The notes under the pieces: generated by a model | Told to the model about the DNA's origin: nothing | Databases searched by the model: none | What the model saw: the letters and a program-made list of their open reading frames with translations, nothing else | Shown: positions 38,622 through 51,283 of the stretch, in pieces | Layout: each line of letters begins with the position of its first letter | How positions within the stretch are numbered: position 1 is the first letter of the stretch | DNA from: Acidobacteriaceae bacterium | Lineage (GTDB): Bacteria > Acidobacteriota > Terriglobia > Terriglobales > Acidobacteriaceae | Length of the DNA stretch: 64,000 bases | Direction of reading: 5' to 3' | NCBI GenBank assembly: GCA_003151335.1 | Contig: PLXE01000036.1 | Location: forward strand, 110,825 to 174,824 | Made by a program: the position numbers and the translations under genes

Positions 38622-41357
38622 ATGAGCACTCCTACCAGCGAGATTGAAACCACGCCGGCCGCTAACACCAACGCCGTCAAATACGTCTACTTCTTCGGCG
38701 ACGGACACGCCGAAGGCCACGGCAAAATGAAGGACGAGCTGGGCGGCAAAGGCGCCGGACTGGCCGAGATGACCAACGCCGGCCTGCCCGTGCCTCCCGG
38801 CTTCACCATCCAGACCGAGGCCTGCCGCGAATACATGCGCAACAATTCCGTCTCGAAGGAAGTCAATCATCAGATGGATGAGGCACTACGCCGGCTGGAA
38901 GCATTGCAAGGGCAGAAGCTCGGCGCCGCTGACAATCCGCTGCTGGTGAGCGTGCGGTCGGGAGCCAAGTTCTCGATGCCCGGCATGATGGACACCATCC
39001 TCAACCTTGGCCTGAACGACAAGTCGGTCGAGGGGCTGGCCAAGCGCAGCAACAATCCACGCTTCGCTTATGACTCCTATCGGCGGCTCATTCAGATGTT
39101 CGGGTCGGTCGTGCTCGACATTCCCAAATCCGCCTTCGAGGAAGTGTTCGACGGCAAGAAGAAGCAGAAGAAGGCGAAGCTCGACACCGAACTGGACACC
39201 AAGGCGCTGCAGGAAGTCATTGCCGAATACAAGAAAGTTGTGCTGAAGCACGCCAAGCGCGAGTTTCCGCAGGACCCGCACGAGCAACTGGTGATGTCGC
39301 GCGACGCAGTGTTCCGTTCCTGGCTGAATGATCGCGCCAAGACCTATCGCCGCATCAACAACATTGACGACATGCTGGGCACCGCGGTCAATGTGCAGAC
39401 CATGGTCTTCGGCAATCTGGGCGAAACCAGCGGAACGGGCGTGGGTTTCACCCGCAACCCTGCAACCGGCGCGAAGGAGTTCTACGGCGAATTCCTGATG
39501 AATGCGCAGGGCGAAGACGTGGTCTCGGGTGTTCGCACGCCGGTCCACATCTCCGAACTGGAGAAAATCCAACCTGACGTTTACAACCAGTTGCGCGAGA
39601 TCACCTCGCGGCTGGAAAAGCACTATCGCGACATGCAGGACTTCGAGTTCACCATCCAGGACGGTCGCCTCTACATGCTGCAGACGCGCAACGGCAAGCG
39701 CACCGGGCGCGCGGCCGTTCGGGTCGCTATCCAGATGGTCGAGGAAGGATTGATCTCGAAGGAAGAGGCCATCTTTCGGGTCGAACCGAACCAGCTTTAC
39801 GACTTCCTCGTCCCGAGCCTCGATGAAAAGGGCAAGGACATTGATGTGCTCGCCACCGGATTGCCGGCCTCGCCGGGCGCGGCGGTCGGGCAGATCGTCT
39901 TCACCGCGGACGAAGCCGTGGAGAAGTTCAACAAGGACAGCAAAGCCAAGCTAATCCTGGTGCGCAGCGAAACCACGCCCGAAGACATTGGCGGAATGGA
40001 AGTCGCGGCCGGCATTCTTACGTCTCGTGGTGGAATGACGAGTCACGCTGCCGTTGTCACCCGCGGCATGGGCAAGTGCTGCGTGGCAGGCGCCGGTGAC
40101 ATTGATGTCGATGAGAAGGCCGGTGAGATGCGCGTTCACGGCAAGGTGCTGAAGGAGGGCGATTGGATCTCGCTCGATGGCACAACCGGCCGCGTCATCA
40201 ACGGAAAGCTCAACACGGTTCCGGCCCGGCCCGATGATCCTGAACTGCAGAAGCTCATGAGCTGGGCCGAGCCCTTCCGGCGCATGGGTGTACGCGCCAA
40301 CGCGGACATTCCTCGCGACGCTCTGCAGGCGCGCGCGTTTGGCGCCGAGGGCATTGGACTGTGCCGTACCGAGCACATGTTCTTCGCCGAGGACCGCCTG
40401 CCGCACATGCGGACCATGATTTTGGCGAATAACGTCAAGGACCGCCGCAATGCATTGCGCAAGCTGCTTCCGATGCAGCGCAACGATTTTGTCGGCGTCT
40501 TTCGCGCCATGGACGGTTTCCCGGTCACCATCCGCACCATCGATCCGCCGCTGCACGAGTTCCTGCCGCGTCGCGAAGACCTGATGGTCGAAATCGCCAA
40601 GCTGGAAATCACCAAGCCAAAATCGCCAAAACTGAAGGAGCTGCGCACGTTGCTGAACCGGGTGGAGCAACTGCATGAGGTCAATCCCATGCTCGGCCAT
40701 CGCGGCTGCCGCCTTGGCATCACCTATCCCGAGATCACGGAAATGCAGTCGCGCGCCATTTTCGAGGCTGCCGTCAAGGTCGCCAAGGAAGGCGTGAAGG
40801 TGAAACCGGAGGTGATGATTCCGTTGACCGGCGGATTGAAGGAGATGGCCAACCAGGCCGCCATCGTGCACCGGGTCGCGGAAGAGGTATTTGCCGAGAA
40901 GGAGTACAAGGTCGAGTACCTGGTGGGAACCATGATTGAGTTGCCGCGCGCCGCGTTGGTGGCCGACGAGATCGCCAAGGAAGCCGAGTTTTTCAGCTTC
41001 GGCACTAACGATCTCACGCAGACGACCTTCGGTTTCTCGCGCGACGACATCAACAAATTTCTGCCGACCTATCTTGCGGAGGGCATTCTGAAGCAGGACC
41101 CGTTCGCGGTGCTCGATCGCGAAGGCGTTGGGCAGTTGCTTAAGATGGCCGTCGAAAAAGGCCGCAAGACGCGCCCGACCATCAAGATCGGAATCTGCGG
41201 CGAACACGGCGGCGAACCTTCGTCCATCGAATTTTGCGCGCAGCTCGGGTTCAATTACGTCTCCTGCTCTCCATTTCGCGTGCTGACTGCCCGCCTGGCG
41301 GCGGCGCAGGCAGGCGCAAGTGCGGAGCTAAAGATCGAAGGTGGACGAACCAAGTAA
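38622..41357 (+). CDS. ppdK: pyruvate, phosphate dikinase
   Basis: A 911-residue PPDK that interconverts pyruvate + ATP + Pi and PEP + AMP + PPi. The nucleotide-binding domain (KDELGGKGAGLAEMTNAGLP, GTGVGFTRNPATGAKEFYGE) is followed by the swivelling phospho-His domain (TSRGGMTSHAAVVTRGMGKC) and the PEP/pyruvate TIM barrel (GAEGIGLCRTEHMF, FSFGTNDLTQTTFGFSRDD, GICGEHGGEPSSIEF with the catalytic Cys). An N-terminal extension of about 25 residues precedes the family start. With the PFOR gene 5 kb downstream it suggests reversible pyruvate metabolism. Confidence 0.97.
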   Translation: MSTPTSEIETTPAANTNAVKYVYFFGDGHAEGHGKMKDELGGKGAGLAEMTNAGLPVPPGFTIQTEACREYMRNNSVSKEVNHQMDEALRRLEALQGQKLGAADNPLLVSVRSGAKFSMPGMMDTILNLGLNDKSVEGLAKRSNNPRFAYDSYRRLIQMFGSVVLDIPKSAFEEVFDGKKKQKKAKLDTELDTKALQEVIAEYKKVVLKHAKREFPQDPHEQLVMSRDAVFRSWLNDRAKTYRRINNIDDMLGTAVNVQTMVFGNLGETSGTGVGFTRNPATGAKEFYGEFLMNAQGEDVVSGVRTPVHISELEKIQPDVYNQLREITSRLEKHYRDMQDFEFTIQDGRLYMLQTRNGKRTGRAAVRVAIQMVEEGLISKEEAIFRVEPNQLYDFLVPSLDEKGKDIDVLATGLPASPGAAVGQIVFTADEAVEKFNKDSKAKLILVRSETTPEDIGGMEVAAGILTSRGGMTSHAAVVTRGMGKCCVAGAGDIDVDEKAGEMRVHGKVLKEGDWISLDGTTGRVINGKLNTVPARPDDPELQKLMSWAEPFRRMGVRANADIPRDALQARAFGAEGIGLCRTEHMFFAEDRLPHMRTMILANNVKDRRNALRKLLPMQRNDFVGVFRAMDGFPVTIRTIDPPLHEFLPRREDLMVEIAKLEITKPKSPKLKELRTLLNRVEQLHEVNPMLGHRGCRLGITYPEITEMQSRAIFEAAVKVAKEGVKVKPEVMIPLTGGLKEMANQAAIVHRVAEEVFAEKEYKVEYLVGTMIELPRAALVADEIAKEAEFFSFGTNDLTQTTFGFSRDDINKFLPTYLAEGILKQDPFAVLDREGVGQLLKMAVEKGRKTRPTIKIGICGEHGGEPSSIEFCAQLGFNYVSCSPFRVLTARLAAAQAGASAELKIEGGRTK

Positions 41358-41377
41358 CTGGCGAGAGACAACGCAAG

Positions 41378-41413
41378 AGAAGCCCCGGGCGGCAAGTTCG
41401 CTGCGGGGCTTCT
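41378..41413. terminator. bidirectional terminator between ppdK and cca
   Basis: AGAAGCCCCG and CGGGGCTTCT form a 10-bp stem with a 16-base loop, followed by TTG; on the other strand it is preceded by CAAG. It serves the convergent ends of ppdK and cca. The T-run is poor. Confidence 0.65.
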
Positions 41414-41420
41414 TGCGGCC

Positions 41421-42773
41421 TCAGCCGGCGCGTGGAAATTCCCGGCGCACAAACTCCAGCGCCTCTTCCCTGCTCTCGAGCGTCCCTTCCAACTGCGCGT
41501 CCTCAATCGCCGCCAGCATGTCGCGAAACTGCGGGCCGGGCTGGTAGCCGAGAGCGATCAGGTCTTCTCCGGTCAGCAACGGCTGCGGTCTGATCTCCTC
41601 CGGCGGAGTCTGTTGCAGCCGCTCGCGAACGAAGTTATAGAGCGACAGATCGCCGTAGCTGCTCAAGCAATCCATGCGATGCAATTCCAGATGCTCGTCG
41701 AACCTAGGCAATCGCAGGAAGTGTTTCAGAGTCGATGCCTTCATGCGCTCCGCATCGGCAAAACGCATGTGGTTGGCCACCAGGGCCGCGATCTGCCGGG
41801 TGTCTTCGTTGGAGAAATGCAGGCGACGGCAAATCTCCTCGGCCATGCGCACCCCCACCTCAACATGTCCGTCGAAGCGGATGCGATCAGGGGCCACGCG
41901 AAACGTCGGCGGCTTGCCAACGTCATGCAGCAGCGTGCCCCAGGCCAGCGTGCGCGAACACCTCGGCGGCAGTTTCTCCAGCAGCAGCAAGGTGTGAATC
42001 CACACGTCGCCCTCGGGATGGAACTGCGGCGGTTGTTCAACTCCGTGCATGCGGTCTACCTCGGGAAGTACTTCCCTCAGCAGGCCGGTGCTGTCGAGCC
42101 GCTCAAACGCCGTCCGCGCACGGCCTTCGGTGAGCATCTTGGTCAATTCGTCGCGCACACGCTCGGCACTCACCTGATGAATTTGCGGCGCGAGCCGCTG
42201 AATTGCCGCAAACGTTGCAGGATCGATGGTGTAGTGGAAGCGAGCCGCAAAGCGTACCGCTCGCAACATGCGCAACTTGTCTTCGCTGAAGCGGCGTTCC
42301 GGATCGCCGATGGCGCGAATCACGCCGGCCCGCAAGTCGTCGCGCCCACCAACAAAATCGAGCACGCGATTGCCGTCCAAGGGATCCATCAGCAATCCGT
42401 TGATGGTGAAGTCGCGACGCTGTACATCTTCCTGCGGGTCCCTGGCGTAGCTCACCTGGTCCGGATGGCGGCCATCGGAGTACGTTCCATCATTGCGAAA
42501 GGTGGCCACCTCGACGTAGTTCGGATGTTCCGACGGCAGCGCATCGCTGGGAGGCGCATCCGCCGAAGGCACCAGCACCACCCCGAACTTCGCGCCCACG
42601 GCGTAGGTTTCAGGAAAGATGCGCATCACCTGCGGGGGCGTGGCATCGGTGGCAACGTCGTAATCGGCGGCCTCAACCCCGAGCAGCATGTCGCGCACGC
42701 AGCCACCGGCGAAATAGGCCTGGAAGCCGCGCTTGCGTAGCTCGCGAACGATGTTGGTGGCATGCTGCTTCAT
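41421..42773 (-). CDS. cca: CCA tRNA nucleotidyltransferase / poly(A) polymerase family, with HD domain
   Basis: A 450-residue class II nucleotidyltransferase. The head has YFAGGCVRDMLLGVEAADYD (GG..RD...G...D.D), then RRDFTINGLLMDP and the RAIGDPERRFSEDKLRMLRA segment; the C-terminal half has an HD phosphohydrolase motif (LLHDVGKPPTF, then ALVANHMRFAD). Such enzymes add or repair the 3' CCA of tRNA. A small Pro/Ser/Ala-rich insertion (SADAPPSDALPSEHP) interrupts the head between VLVP and NYVEVATFR. Poly(A) polymerase activity cannot be excluded from sequence. Confidence 0.92.
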   Translation of the reverse strand: MKQHATNIVRELRKRGFQAYFAGGCVRDMLLGVEAADYDVATDATPPQVMRIFPETYAVGAKFGVVLVPSADAPPSDALPSEHPNYVEVATFRNDGTYSDGRHPDQVSYARDPQEDVQRRDFTINGLLMDPLDGNRVLDFVGGRDDLRAGVIRAIGDPERRFSEDKLRMLRAVRFAARFHYTIDPATFAAIQRLAPQIHQVSAERVRDELTKMLTEGRARTAFERLDSTGLLREVLPEVDRMHGVEQPPQFHPEGDVWIHTLLLLEKLPPRCSRTLAWGTLLHDVGKPPTFRVAPDRIRFDGHVEVGVRMAEEICRRLHFSNEDTRQIAALVANHMRFADAERMKASTLKHFLRLPRFDEHLELHRMDCLSSYGDLSLYNFVRERLQQTPPEEIRPQPLLTGEDLIALGYQPGPQFRDMLAAIEDAQLEGTLESREEALEFVRREFPRAG

Positions 42774-42987
42774 CGATCAGTTCCTGAACGATTGTAGCGG
42801 CTGGGCGGCAGGCCGCGAGCGATCTCAAGGTAATGTTAGGGGTAACGGTACAGCGAAGCTAAGTTCAACGTGAGTTGGATGGGGATGATCCGGAGTGGCG
42901 CGGAGGTCGGCCACCAGTCTCGATTACCGGTGAGGAGGCGATTTATCACTACTGACTTGGAGGGAAGGCGACGCTAGAGAGCCGTAC

Positions 42988-43320
42988 TCAAATGAAACCG
43001 AAGGCTTTGAGCAGATTCAGAATGCCACCTAGCAGACAGAGCACATATAGAACAATCCATACTGTTCCTATACCTCTAGCGTCCTTCAGACCCCAGATCC
43101 CCAGCCCACAGTACGCAGTACCAAGAAGCAGATTCACTCCCGACGGCGTCACCCCAAGAACCCGTAGCCATCGGGGCGCGTTGCGATCAATAAAAGCCAC
43201 AGCAATGTAGATCACGACGAAGAAGCTAATCACGGCAGCATAGGCAAGAGGGATGTGCTCACGCCACCACTTTGTCCGTCTCTTCCTGATCAACTTCGCG
43301 GCTGTGAATGCGTCCGTCAT
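42988..43320 (-). CDS. hypothetical three-segment membrane protein
   Basis: A 110-residue protein with a basic N-terminus (KLIRKRRTKWWREH) and three hydrophobic segments (AYAAVISFFVVIYIAVAFI, VNLLLGTAYCGLGIWGL, GTVWIVLYVLCLLGGILNLL). Its composition is lower in GC than the neighbours. No family is recognised. It ends 124 bases upstream of the yifB stop region on the same strand. The 214 bases between it and cca show nothing. Confidence 0.6.
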   Translation of the reverse strand: MTDAFTAAKLIRKRRTKWWREHIPLAYAAVISFFVVIYIAVAFIDRNAPRWLRVLGVTPSGVNLLLGTAYCGLGIWGLKDARGIGTVWIVLYVLCLLGGILNLLKAFGFI

Positions 43321-43444
43321 TTCTTGCTTTGTTTATCGTACACGCGAGTCAAGCAAGGGTTTCAAGAAGGGCGGCTGGAACGCTGTAAGAACGAAGTTGA
43401 GACGGTAACTGGCGATACCAGCCCATTGCACCACCGATGCCAGC

Positions 43445-44992
43445 TCACGCCCAAAAGGTGCGATCCAGTGTCCGATACTGGATTGCCTCGGCAATGTGTC
43501 CTGGCTCGATGGTTTCGGCCCCGGTAAGGTCGGCCACGGTGCGCGCGACCTTGAGAATGCGGTCGTGGGCGCGCGCGCTGAGGCCCTGCTTCGCCATGGC
43601 CCGTTCCAGCAGGTGCTCGGCGTCGGTACCCAGCTCGCAATACTTCCGGATCTCGCGCGAGCCCATCTGGGCATTGGCGTAAATGCGTTCGCCCTCGCTA
43701 CCGAAGCGCACCAGTTGCGTATCGCGGGCGCGAATGACGCGGGCGCGGATGTCGGCCGAACTCTCCGGCATAACCCCGCCCCTCAACTCGCGATAATTCA
43801 CCGAAGGCACGTCAATGTGGATGTCAATGCGGTCCAGCAGCGGGCCGGAAATCTTGGACACATACCGCTGGATAATCATGGGCGTGCAGTGGCATTCGCG
43901 CGAGCGATCGTTGAAATATCCGCAGGGGCAGGGATTCATGGCCGCTACCAGCATGAAACGCGCGGGAAAGCTGAGCGACATGGCGGCGCGCGCGATGGTC
44001 ACGGTGCCGTCTTCCAGCGGCTGCCGCATCACCTCCAGCACGTTGCGCGGGAACTCCGGCAGCTCATCCAGGAACAGCACTCCGTTGTGGGCCAGCGACA
44101 CCTCGCCGGGACGCGGGATCATGCCACCGCCAATCAGCCCCGCATCCGAGATGGTGTGGTGTGGCGAGCGGAAGGGACGCGTCCCCACCAATCCGCTGGT
44201 CGAATCGAGGACTCCGGCCACGCTGTGAATCTTGGTGGTTTCCAGGGCCTCGTCAAATGTCAACGGCGGAAGGATGGTGGCCATGCGTTTGGCAAGCATG
44301 GTCTTGCCCGAGCCCGGCGGACCAATCATCAGCAGGTTGTGCCCACCGGCGGCGGCGATCTCGATGGCCCGTTTGGCCGTCTGCTGCCCCCGCACATCGC
44401 CGAAGTCCACCCCAAATTGCTGCGAAGTCTCCAGCAGTGCGTGGGTGTCAACCTTGATCGGCTGGAGGCCGTTGCCGGTATTCAGGAGCTGGACCACTTC
44501 GATCAGCGAGTGCACCGGGTAAACATCAACGCCATCCACCAGGGCGGCCTCGCGCGCATTGACCTCGGGAACGATAAGCCTGCGGATTTTGTTTGCCCGC
44601 GCGGTTACGGCAATGGGCAACGCTCCCCGGATGCCTCGCACTCCGCCGTCGAGCGACAACTCGCCCACAAATAGCGCGTCGTCGGGCGGCTTATTATTCA
44701 AGCCTCCATAAGCGCCGAGGATGCCCAAGGCCATGGGAAGATCGAATCCCGATCCTTCCTTGCGAATGTCGGCAGGGGCCAGATTGATGGTGGTCGTGGT
44801 GGTTGGAATGTCGTAGCCGCTGTTCTTCAGCGCCGCGCGGATGCGCTCGCGGCTTTCGCGCACCGTGGTGTCGGGCAGCCCGACCGTCATGAAGGTGTCG
44901 TGCTCGGCCTTGATGGCAGCGACATCGACCTCAACCTCGATCAGGCTGGCGTCAATGCCGTACACGGCGGCGCTAAGTGTCTTATAGAGCAT
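43445..44992 (-). CDS. YifB/ComM family AAA+ Mg-chelatase-like protein
   Basis: A 515-residue protein with the N-terminal Lon-substrate-like ChlI domain ([56 protein letters not shown]), the AAA+ core with Walker A ([20 protein letters not shown]), Walker B (LFLDELPEF), [15 protein letters not shown], and the C-terminal domain ending with the RTVADL region. ComM proteins drive branch migration during natural transformation; YifB is the general name. The length is normal. There is no competence gene nearby. Confidence 0.94.
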   Translation of the reverse strand: MLYKTLSAAVYGIDASLIEVEVDVAAIKAEHDTFMTVGLPDTTVRESRERIRAALKNSGYDIPTTTTTINLAPADIRKEGSGFDLPMALGILGAYGGLNNKPPDDALFVGELSLDGGVRGIRGALPIAVTARANKIRRLIVPEVNAREAALVDGVDVYPVHSLIEVVQLLNTGNGLQPIKVDTHALLETSQQFGVDFGDVRGQQTAKRAIEIAAAGGHNLLMIGPPGSGKTMLAKRMATILPPLTFDEALETTKIHSVAGVLDSTSGLVGTRPFRSPHHTISDAGLIGGGMIPRPGEVSLAHNGVLFLDELPEFPRNVLEVMRQPLEDGTVTIARAAMSLSFPARFMLVAAMNPCPCGYFNDRSRECHCTPMIIQRYVSKISGPLLDRIDIHIDVPSVNYRELRGGVMPESSADIRARVIRARDTQLVRFGSEGERIYANAQMGSREIRKYCELGTDAEHLLERAMAKQGLSARAHDRILKVARTVADLTGAETIEPGHIAEAIQYRTLDRTFWA

Positions 44993-45494
44993 GCGTGGGA
45001 ACGCACGCCTACCACGTGCTTACACTTAACACATTTTGGCCCGGCGCGGTGTGACCGAACTCACGCAGCAACGTGATGGGACCTTCGGGGAAATAAAAAT
45101 GGCGGAACTCTGTCCGGAAGCGCAGCGCCCAGTTGCACATCCGAAAACCGAAACGGCCCAGAATTCCGCCAACCTATTAGAGGAAATGGAGCAACGAAGA
45201 AACGCGACAACTTCGCTATGCGCTCGCCTTCCCTGTCCGCTGCTCTCGCCAGCGGGGTCGATCCAATGGAGTGATTGTTACATTGGAAATGAGCAGCGCA
45301 AATCCCACGTACGCAGTACAGTACGTACCACTTCAGTGGTAAAAGAGCCAGCACAATTGCCAGGACAAACGCGATTCCACAGTTGCCGTATCCTGATGGT
45401 TAGAGCACGTCTTTACAGGCTGCGAAAAAGCTTTGGGGCAAAATCCGGGAGGGTTGTCGCCCAAAGGGTAATAGAATCGGAGTGAGAGAGAATC
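44993..45494. other. gene-free stretch of 502 bases
   Basis: The 149-residue + strand ORF (45036-45485) and the minus-strand ORF across it look random in composition and lack family features. A 13-base inverted repeat (TGGCGGAACTCTG at 45100 with CAGAATTCCGCCA at 45159, one mismatch) and a small GTACCACTTCAGTGGTA-type hairpin (about 45325) are present. A promoter for the zinc-ribbon gene must lie near the 3' end. Confidence 0.5.
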
Positions 45495-45752
45495 ATGCGT
45501 TTAGGCGATTACGTTGACGATTACTGCTCGCGTTGTAAGCGTACCACCGACCATGCCGTGGTCTCGATGGCAGCGAACGAAGCCCAGAAAGTGCGCTGCC
45601 GAACCTGCAGCTACGAACACAAGTACCGGCATAACAAGACTGGCAAGAAAGAACTGACGAAGGAAGAAGCGTTCCAGAAGGTGCTGGCCAGCGTTACCGG
45701 TCAGTTGGGCGGCTCGGCTCCCGAGCCTGCCAAGAAAAAGGGTCCGAAGTAG
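45495..45752 (+). CDS. zinc-ribbon small protein
   Basis: An 85-residue protein: MRLGDYVDDYCSRCKRTTDH then AQKVRCRTCSYEHKYRHNKT, giving C..C ... C..C for one zinc ribbon, followed by a Lys-rich C-terminal tail (EPAKKKGPK). Such small ribbon proteins occur in Acidobacteriota and deltaproteobacteria with no known role; the basic tail could contact nucleic acid. The ATG follows GGAGTGAGAG. The cytochrome gene converges on it with 16 bases between. Confidence 0.72.
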   Translation: MRLGDYVDDYCSRCKRTTDHAVVSMAANEAQKVRCRTCSYEHKYRHNKTGKKELTKEEAFQKVLASVTGQLGGSAPEPAKKKGPK

Positions 45753-45768
45753 GCGATTGCCCGGCTGG

Positions 45769-46170
45769 CTAGCCGTTGCTCTTCTTGTGGCAATCCGCGC
45801 ATTTCACCGGCGCTGCCCTGCCCTGACTGTTTTGTGTCTTATGGCAAGCAATGCAGAGTCCGGCGGTTGCGGCGGGGTTGTGGAAAGCGCCCTGCAACTT
45901 GGTGGTGACCGGCGGAGTGGCGGGGTTGGTATGGCAATCGGTACAAGCCTGTTGTAGCGCCTTCATGGGCTTCTCCGGCTTGGACGCGTGGTGGCAAATT
46001 TCGCATTTGCCGGCCACTTTCACGTGTGGCGTGTGATCGAACTTCACCGCACCGATGGGAGCGCCCTTTAGCAGGATGGCGGTCGTCGGAGCTGTCTGGG
46101 CGAGCGCGCTGCCAGATAGCAGGAGGAGGACAGGAAATCCAAGTAGGGTTAGCAGCCTGGTAACTTTCAC
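45769..46170 (-). CDS. tetraheme cytochrome c (class III / c3-like)
   Basis: A 133-residue periplasmic cytochrome with a signal peptide (MKVTRLLTLLGFPVLLLLSG then SALA) and four CxxCH heme sites: CEICHH, CTDCHT, CIACHK, CADCHK. Additional His (FDHTPH, FHNP) can act as distal ligands, as in cytochrome c3/c7 families. It would carry low-potential electrons in the periplasm. The GTG start at 46170 is fixed by GGAGG four bases upstream; the ORF-track start at 46224 would spoil the signal peptide. It is divergent from the PFOR gene, with a perfect CRP-type site in the shared region. Confidence 0.9.
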   Translation of the reverse strand: MKVTRLLTLLGFPVLLLLSGSALAQTAPTTAILLKGAPIGAVKFDHTPHVKVAGKCEICHHASKPEKPMKALQQACTDCHTNPATPPVTTKLQGAFHNPAATAGLCIACHKTQNSQGRAAPVKCADCHKKSNG

Positions 46171-46332
46171 GATGCCTCCACAGATGGCGGCGCCGCCGGC
46201 AAGGATCGCGGCACGCTTCAGCACTCTGCATTCTAGGCCGACACCGTCCCCGTTTCTGTGACGGCAGCGTCATGGAGGTGTGACTAAGGCGGAAACCACC
46301 CTGTTTTCACCCCACAGCAAGAAACACCTGTA

Positions 46333-46348
46333 TGTGACGGCGGTCACA
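46333..46348. promoter_or_regulatory. perfect CRP-type palindrome TGTGA-N6-TCACA
   Basis: TGTGACGGCGGTCACA lies between the divergent cytochrome and PFOR genes. On the + strand a -10-like TATCTT (46393-46398) puts the site centre near -64, a class I position for the PFOR gene. A weaker partial dyad (TGTGAC ... GTCATG) is at 46258-46274, nearer the cytochrome start. Confidence 0.65.
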
Positions 46349-46465
46349 GACTGGTTAGTGCCCCCATCACTGCCCCCTTCCTCGCCGCCCGCTATCTTGA
46401 ACAGTAGCGAATTCTTAAGCACAGACAGACCGCGCGCATGAGCCGGTCTGGGGGATGAAATCGAC

Positions 46466-50146
<3,681 letters not shown>

Positions 50147-50164
50147 GCACGAGGAGATGAGACT

Positions 50165-51190
50165 GTGATCGACCTTTCGACAAACTATCTGGGATTGAAG
50201 CTGAAGAACCCGGTCGTAGTATCGGCCTCGCCGCTGACGGAGAAGCTGGAGAACTTCCCCCGCATGGAAGACGCCGGGGCCTCGGCCATCGTGATGTATT
50301 CGCTGTTCGAAGAGCAGATTGAGGCGGAAAGCGAGAACATTGACAGCGCGCTGGAGTACGGCGCCAACAGCTACGCCGAAGCCACTTCCTATCTGCCTGA
50401 CATGGCGAAGTATCATGTCGGCCCCGATCGCTATCTGGAGCTGCTGCGCAAAGGCAAAGCCGCAGTGAAGATTCCGGTCATCGCCAGCCTCAACGGCAGC
50501 TCACCGGGCGGATGGGTGCGCTACTCCGAGTACATGGAGCAGGCCGGAGCCGACGCGCTGGAGCTGAACATCTTCGACATCCCCAGCGATCCGTCACTCA
50601 CCGCGCCCGCGCTGGAAGACCGTTATTGCGACCTGGTGCGCGCCATTCGTAAGCAGGTGCACATCCCGATCTCGGTGAAGTTGGGGCCGTACTTCACCTC
50701 GTGCGCCAACTTTGCCAAGCGGTTGTCGGAAGCCGGCGCCGACGGCGTTGTGATCTTCAATCGCTTCTATCAGCCCGACTTCGACCTGGAGGAGATGGAG
50801 GTAGTGCCGAACCTGGTCCTGAGCAGCCCGCATGAGCTGCGTCTCCGTCTCCACTGGGCCGCCATCCTGTATCACCAGGTCGAGACCTATATCGCCATCA
50901 CCGGCGGCGTGCACGACGCCAGCGACGTGCTGAAGTCCATGATGGCGGGCGCACACGTGGCCATGATGACATCGGCGCTGCTCAAGTACGGCATCGAGCA
51001 CATCGGCGTGGTGCTGGCGGGCATGGAGAGCTGGATGGAAGAACACGAGTATGTCTCGGTGAAGCAGATGCGGGGCAGCATGAGCCTGGTAAACATCGAG
51101 AGTCCGGCGACGTTCTTGCGCGGAAACTACCTCAAGACGCTCGGGTCGTACAAGTGGCGTGAGCCCGGGACGGCGCTGGCGACCTTCTGA
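50165..51190 (+). CDS. dihydroorotate dehydrogenase-like flavoprotein
   Basis: A 341-residue TIM-barrel flavoprotein of the DHODH superfamily: MIDLSTNYLGLKLKNPVVVSA, PVIASLNGSSPGGWVRYSEY, ADALELNIFDIP, VKLGPYFTSCANFAKRL, GADGVVIFNRFYQPD and AITGGVHDASDVLKSMMAGA. The true PyrD active-site Cys/Ser loop is not in the usual context, so pyrimidine synthesis is doubtful. This subgroup commonly sits next to nifJ-type PFOR genes, as here, 18 bases downstream with a GTG start and GAGGAG. A redox role linked to PFOR is inferred. Confidence 0.88.
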   Translation: MIDLSTNYLGLKLKNPVVVSASPLTEKLENFPRMEDAGASAIVMYSLFEEQIEAESENIDSALEYGANSYAEATSYLPDMAKYHVGPDRYLELLRKGKAAVKIPVIASLNGSSPGGWVRYSEYMEQAGADALELNIFDIPSDPSLTAPALEDRYCDLVRAIRKQVHIPISVKLGPYFTSCANFAKRLSEAGADGVVIFNRFYQPDFDLEEMEVVPNLVLSSPHELRLRLHWAAILYHQVETYIAITGGVHDASDVLKSMMAGAHVAMMTSALLKYGIEHIGVVLAGMESWMEEHEYVSVKQMRGSMSLVNIESPATFLRGNYLKTLGSYKWREPGTALATF

Positions 51191-51213
51191 AGATGGCTTT
51201 CTTTCTCCGCATG

Positions 51214-51250
51214 GGCCGGCCTTCCGCAGGGAAGCCGGCCTTGGTGTTTC
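51214..51250 (+). terminator. terminator after the PFOR operon
   Basis: GGCCGGCCTTCC and GGAAGCCGGCC form a GC-rich stem with a GCAG loop and one bulge, followed by TTGGTGTTTC. Confidence 0.65.
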
Positions 51251-51283
51251 AAGGGCAGGCGCTCTCACCTTAGGAGGTCATGG

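Noticed and set aside
45036-45485. 149-residue plus-strand ORF before the zinc-ribbon gene
   Set aside because: Random-looking composition, no start signal, and an opposing ORF covers the same DNA.
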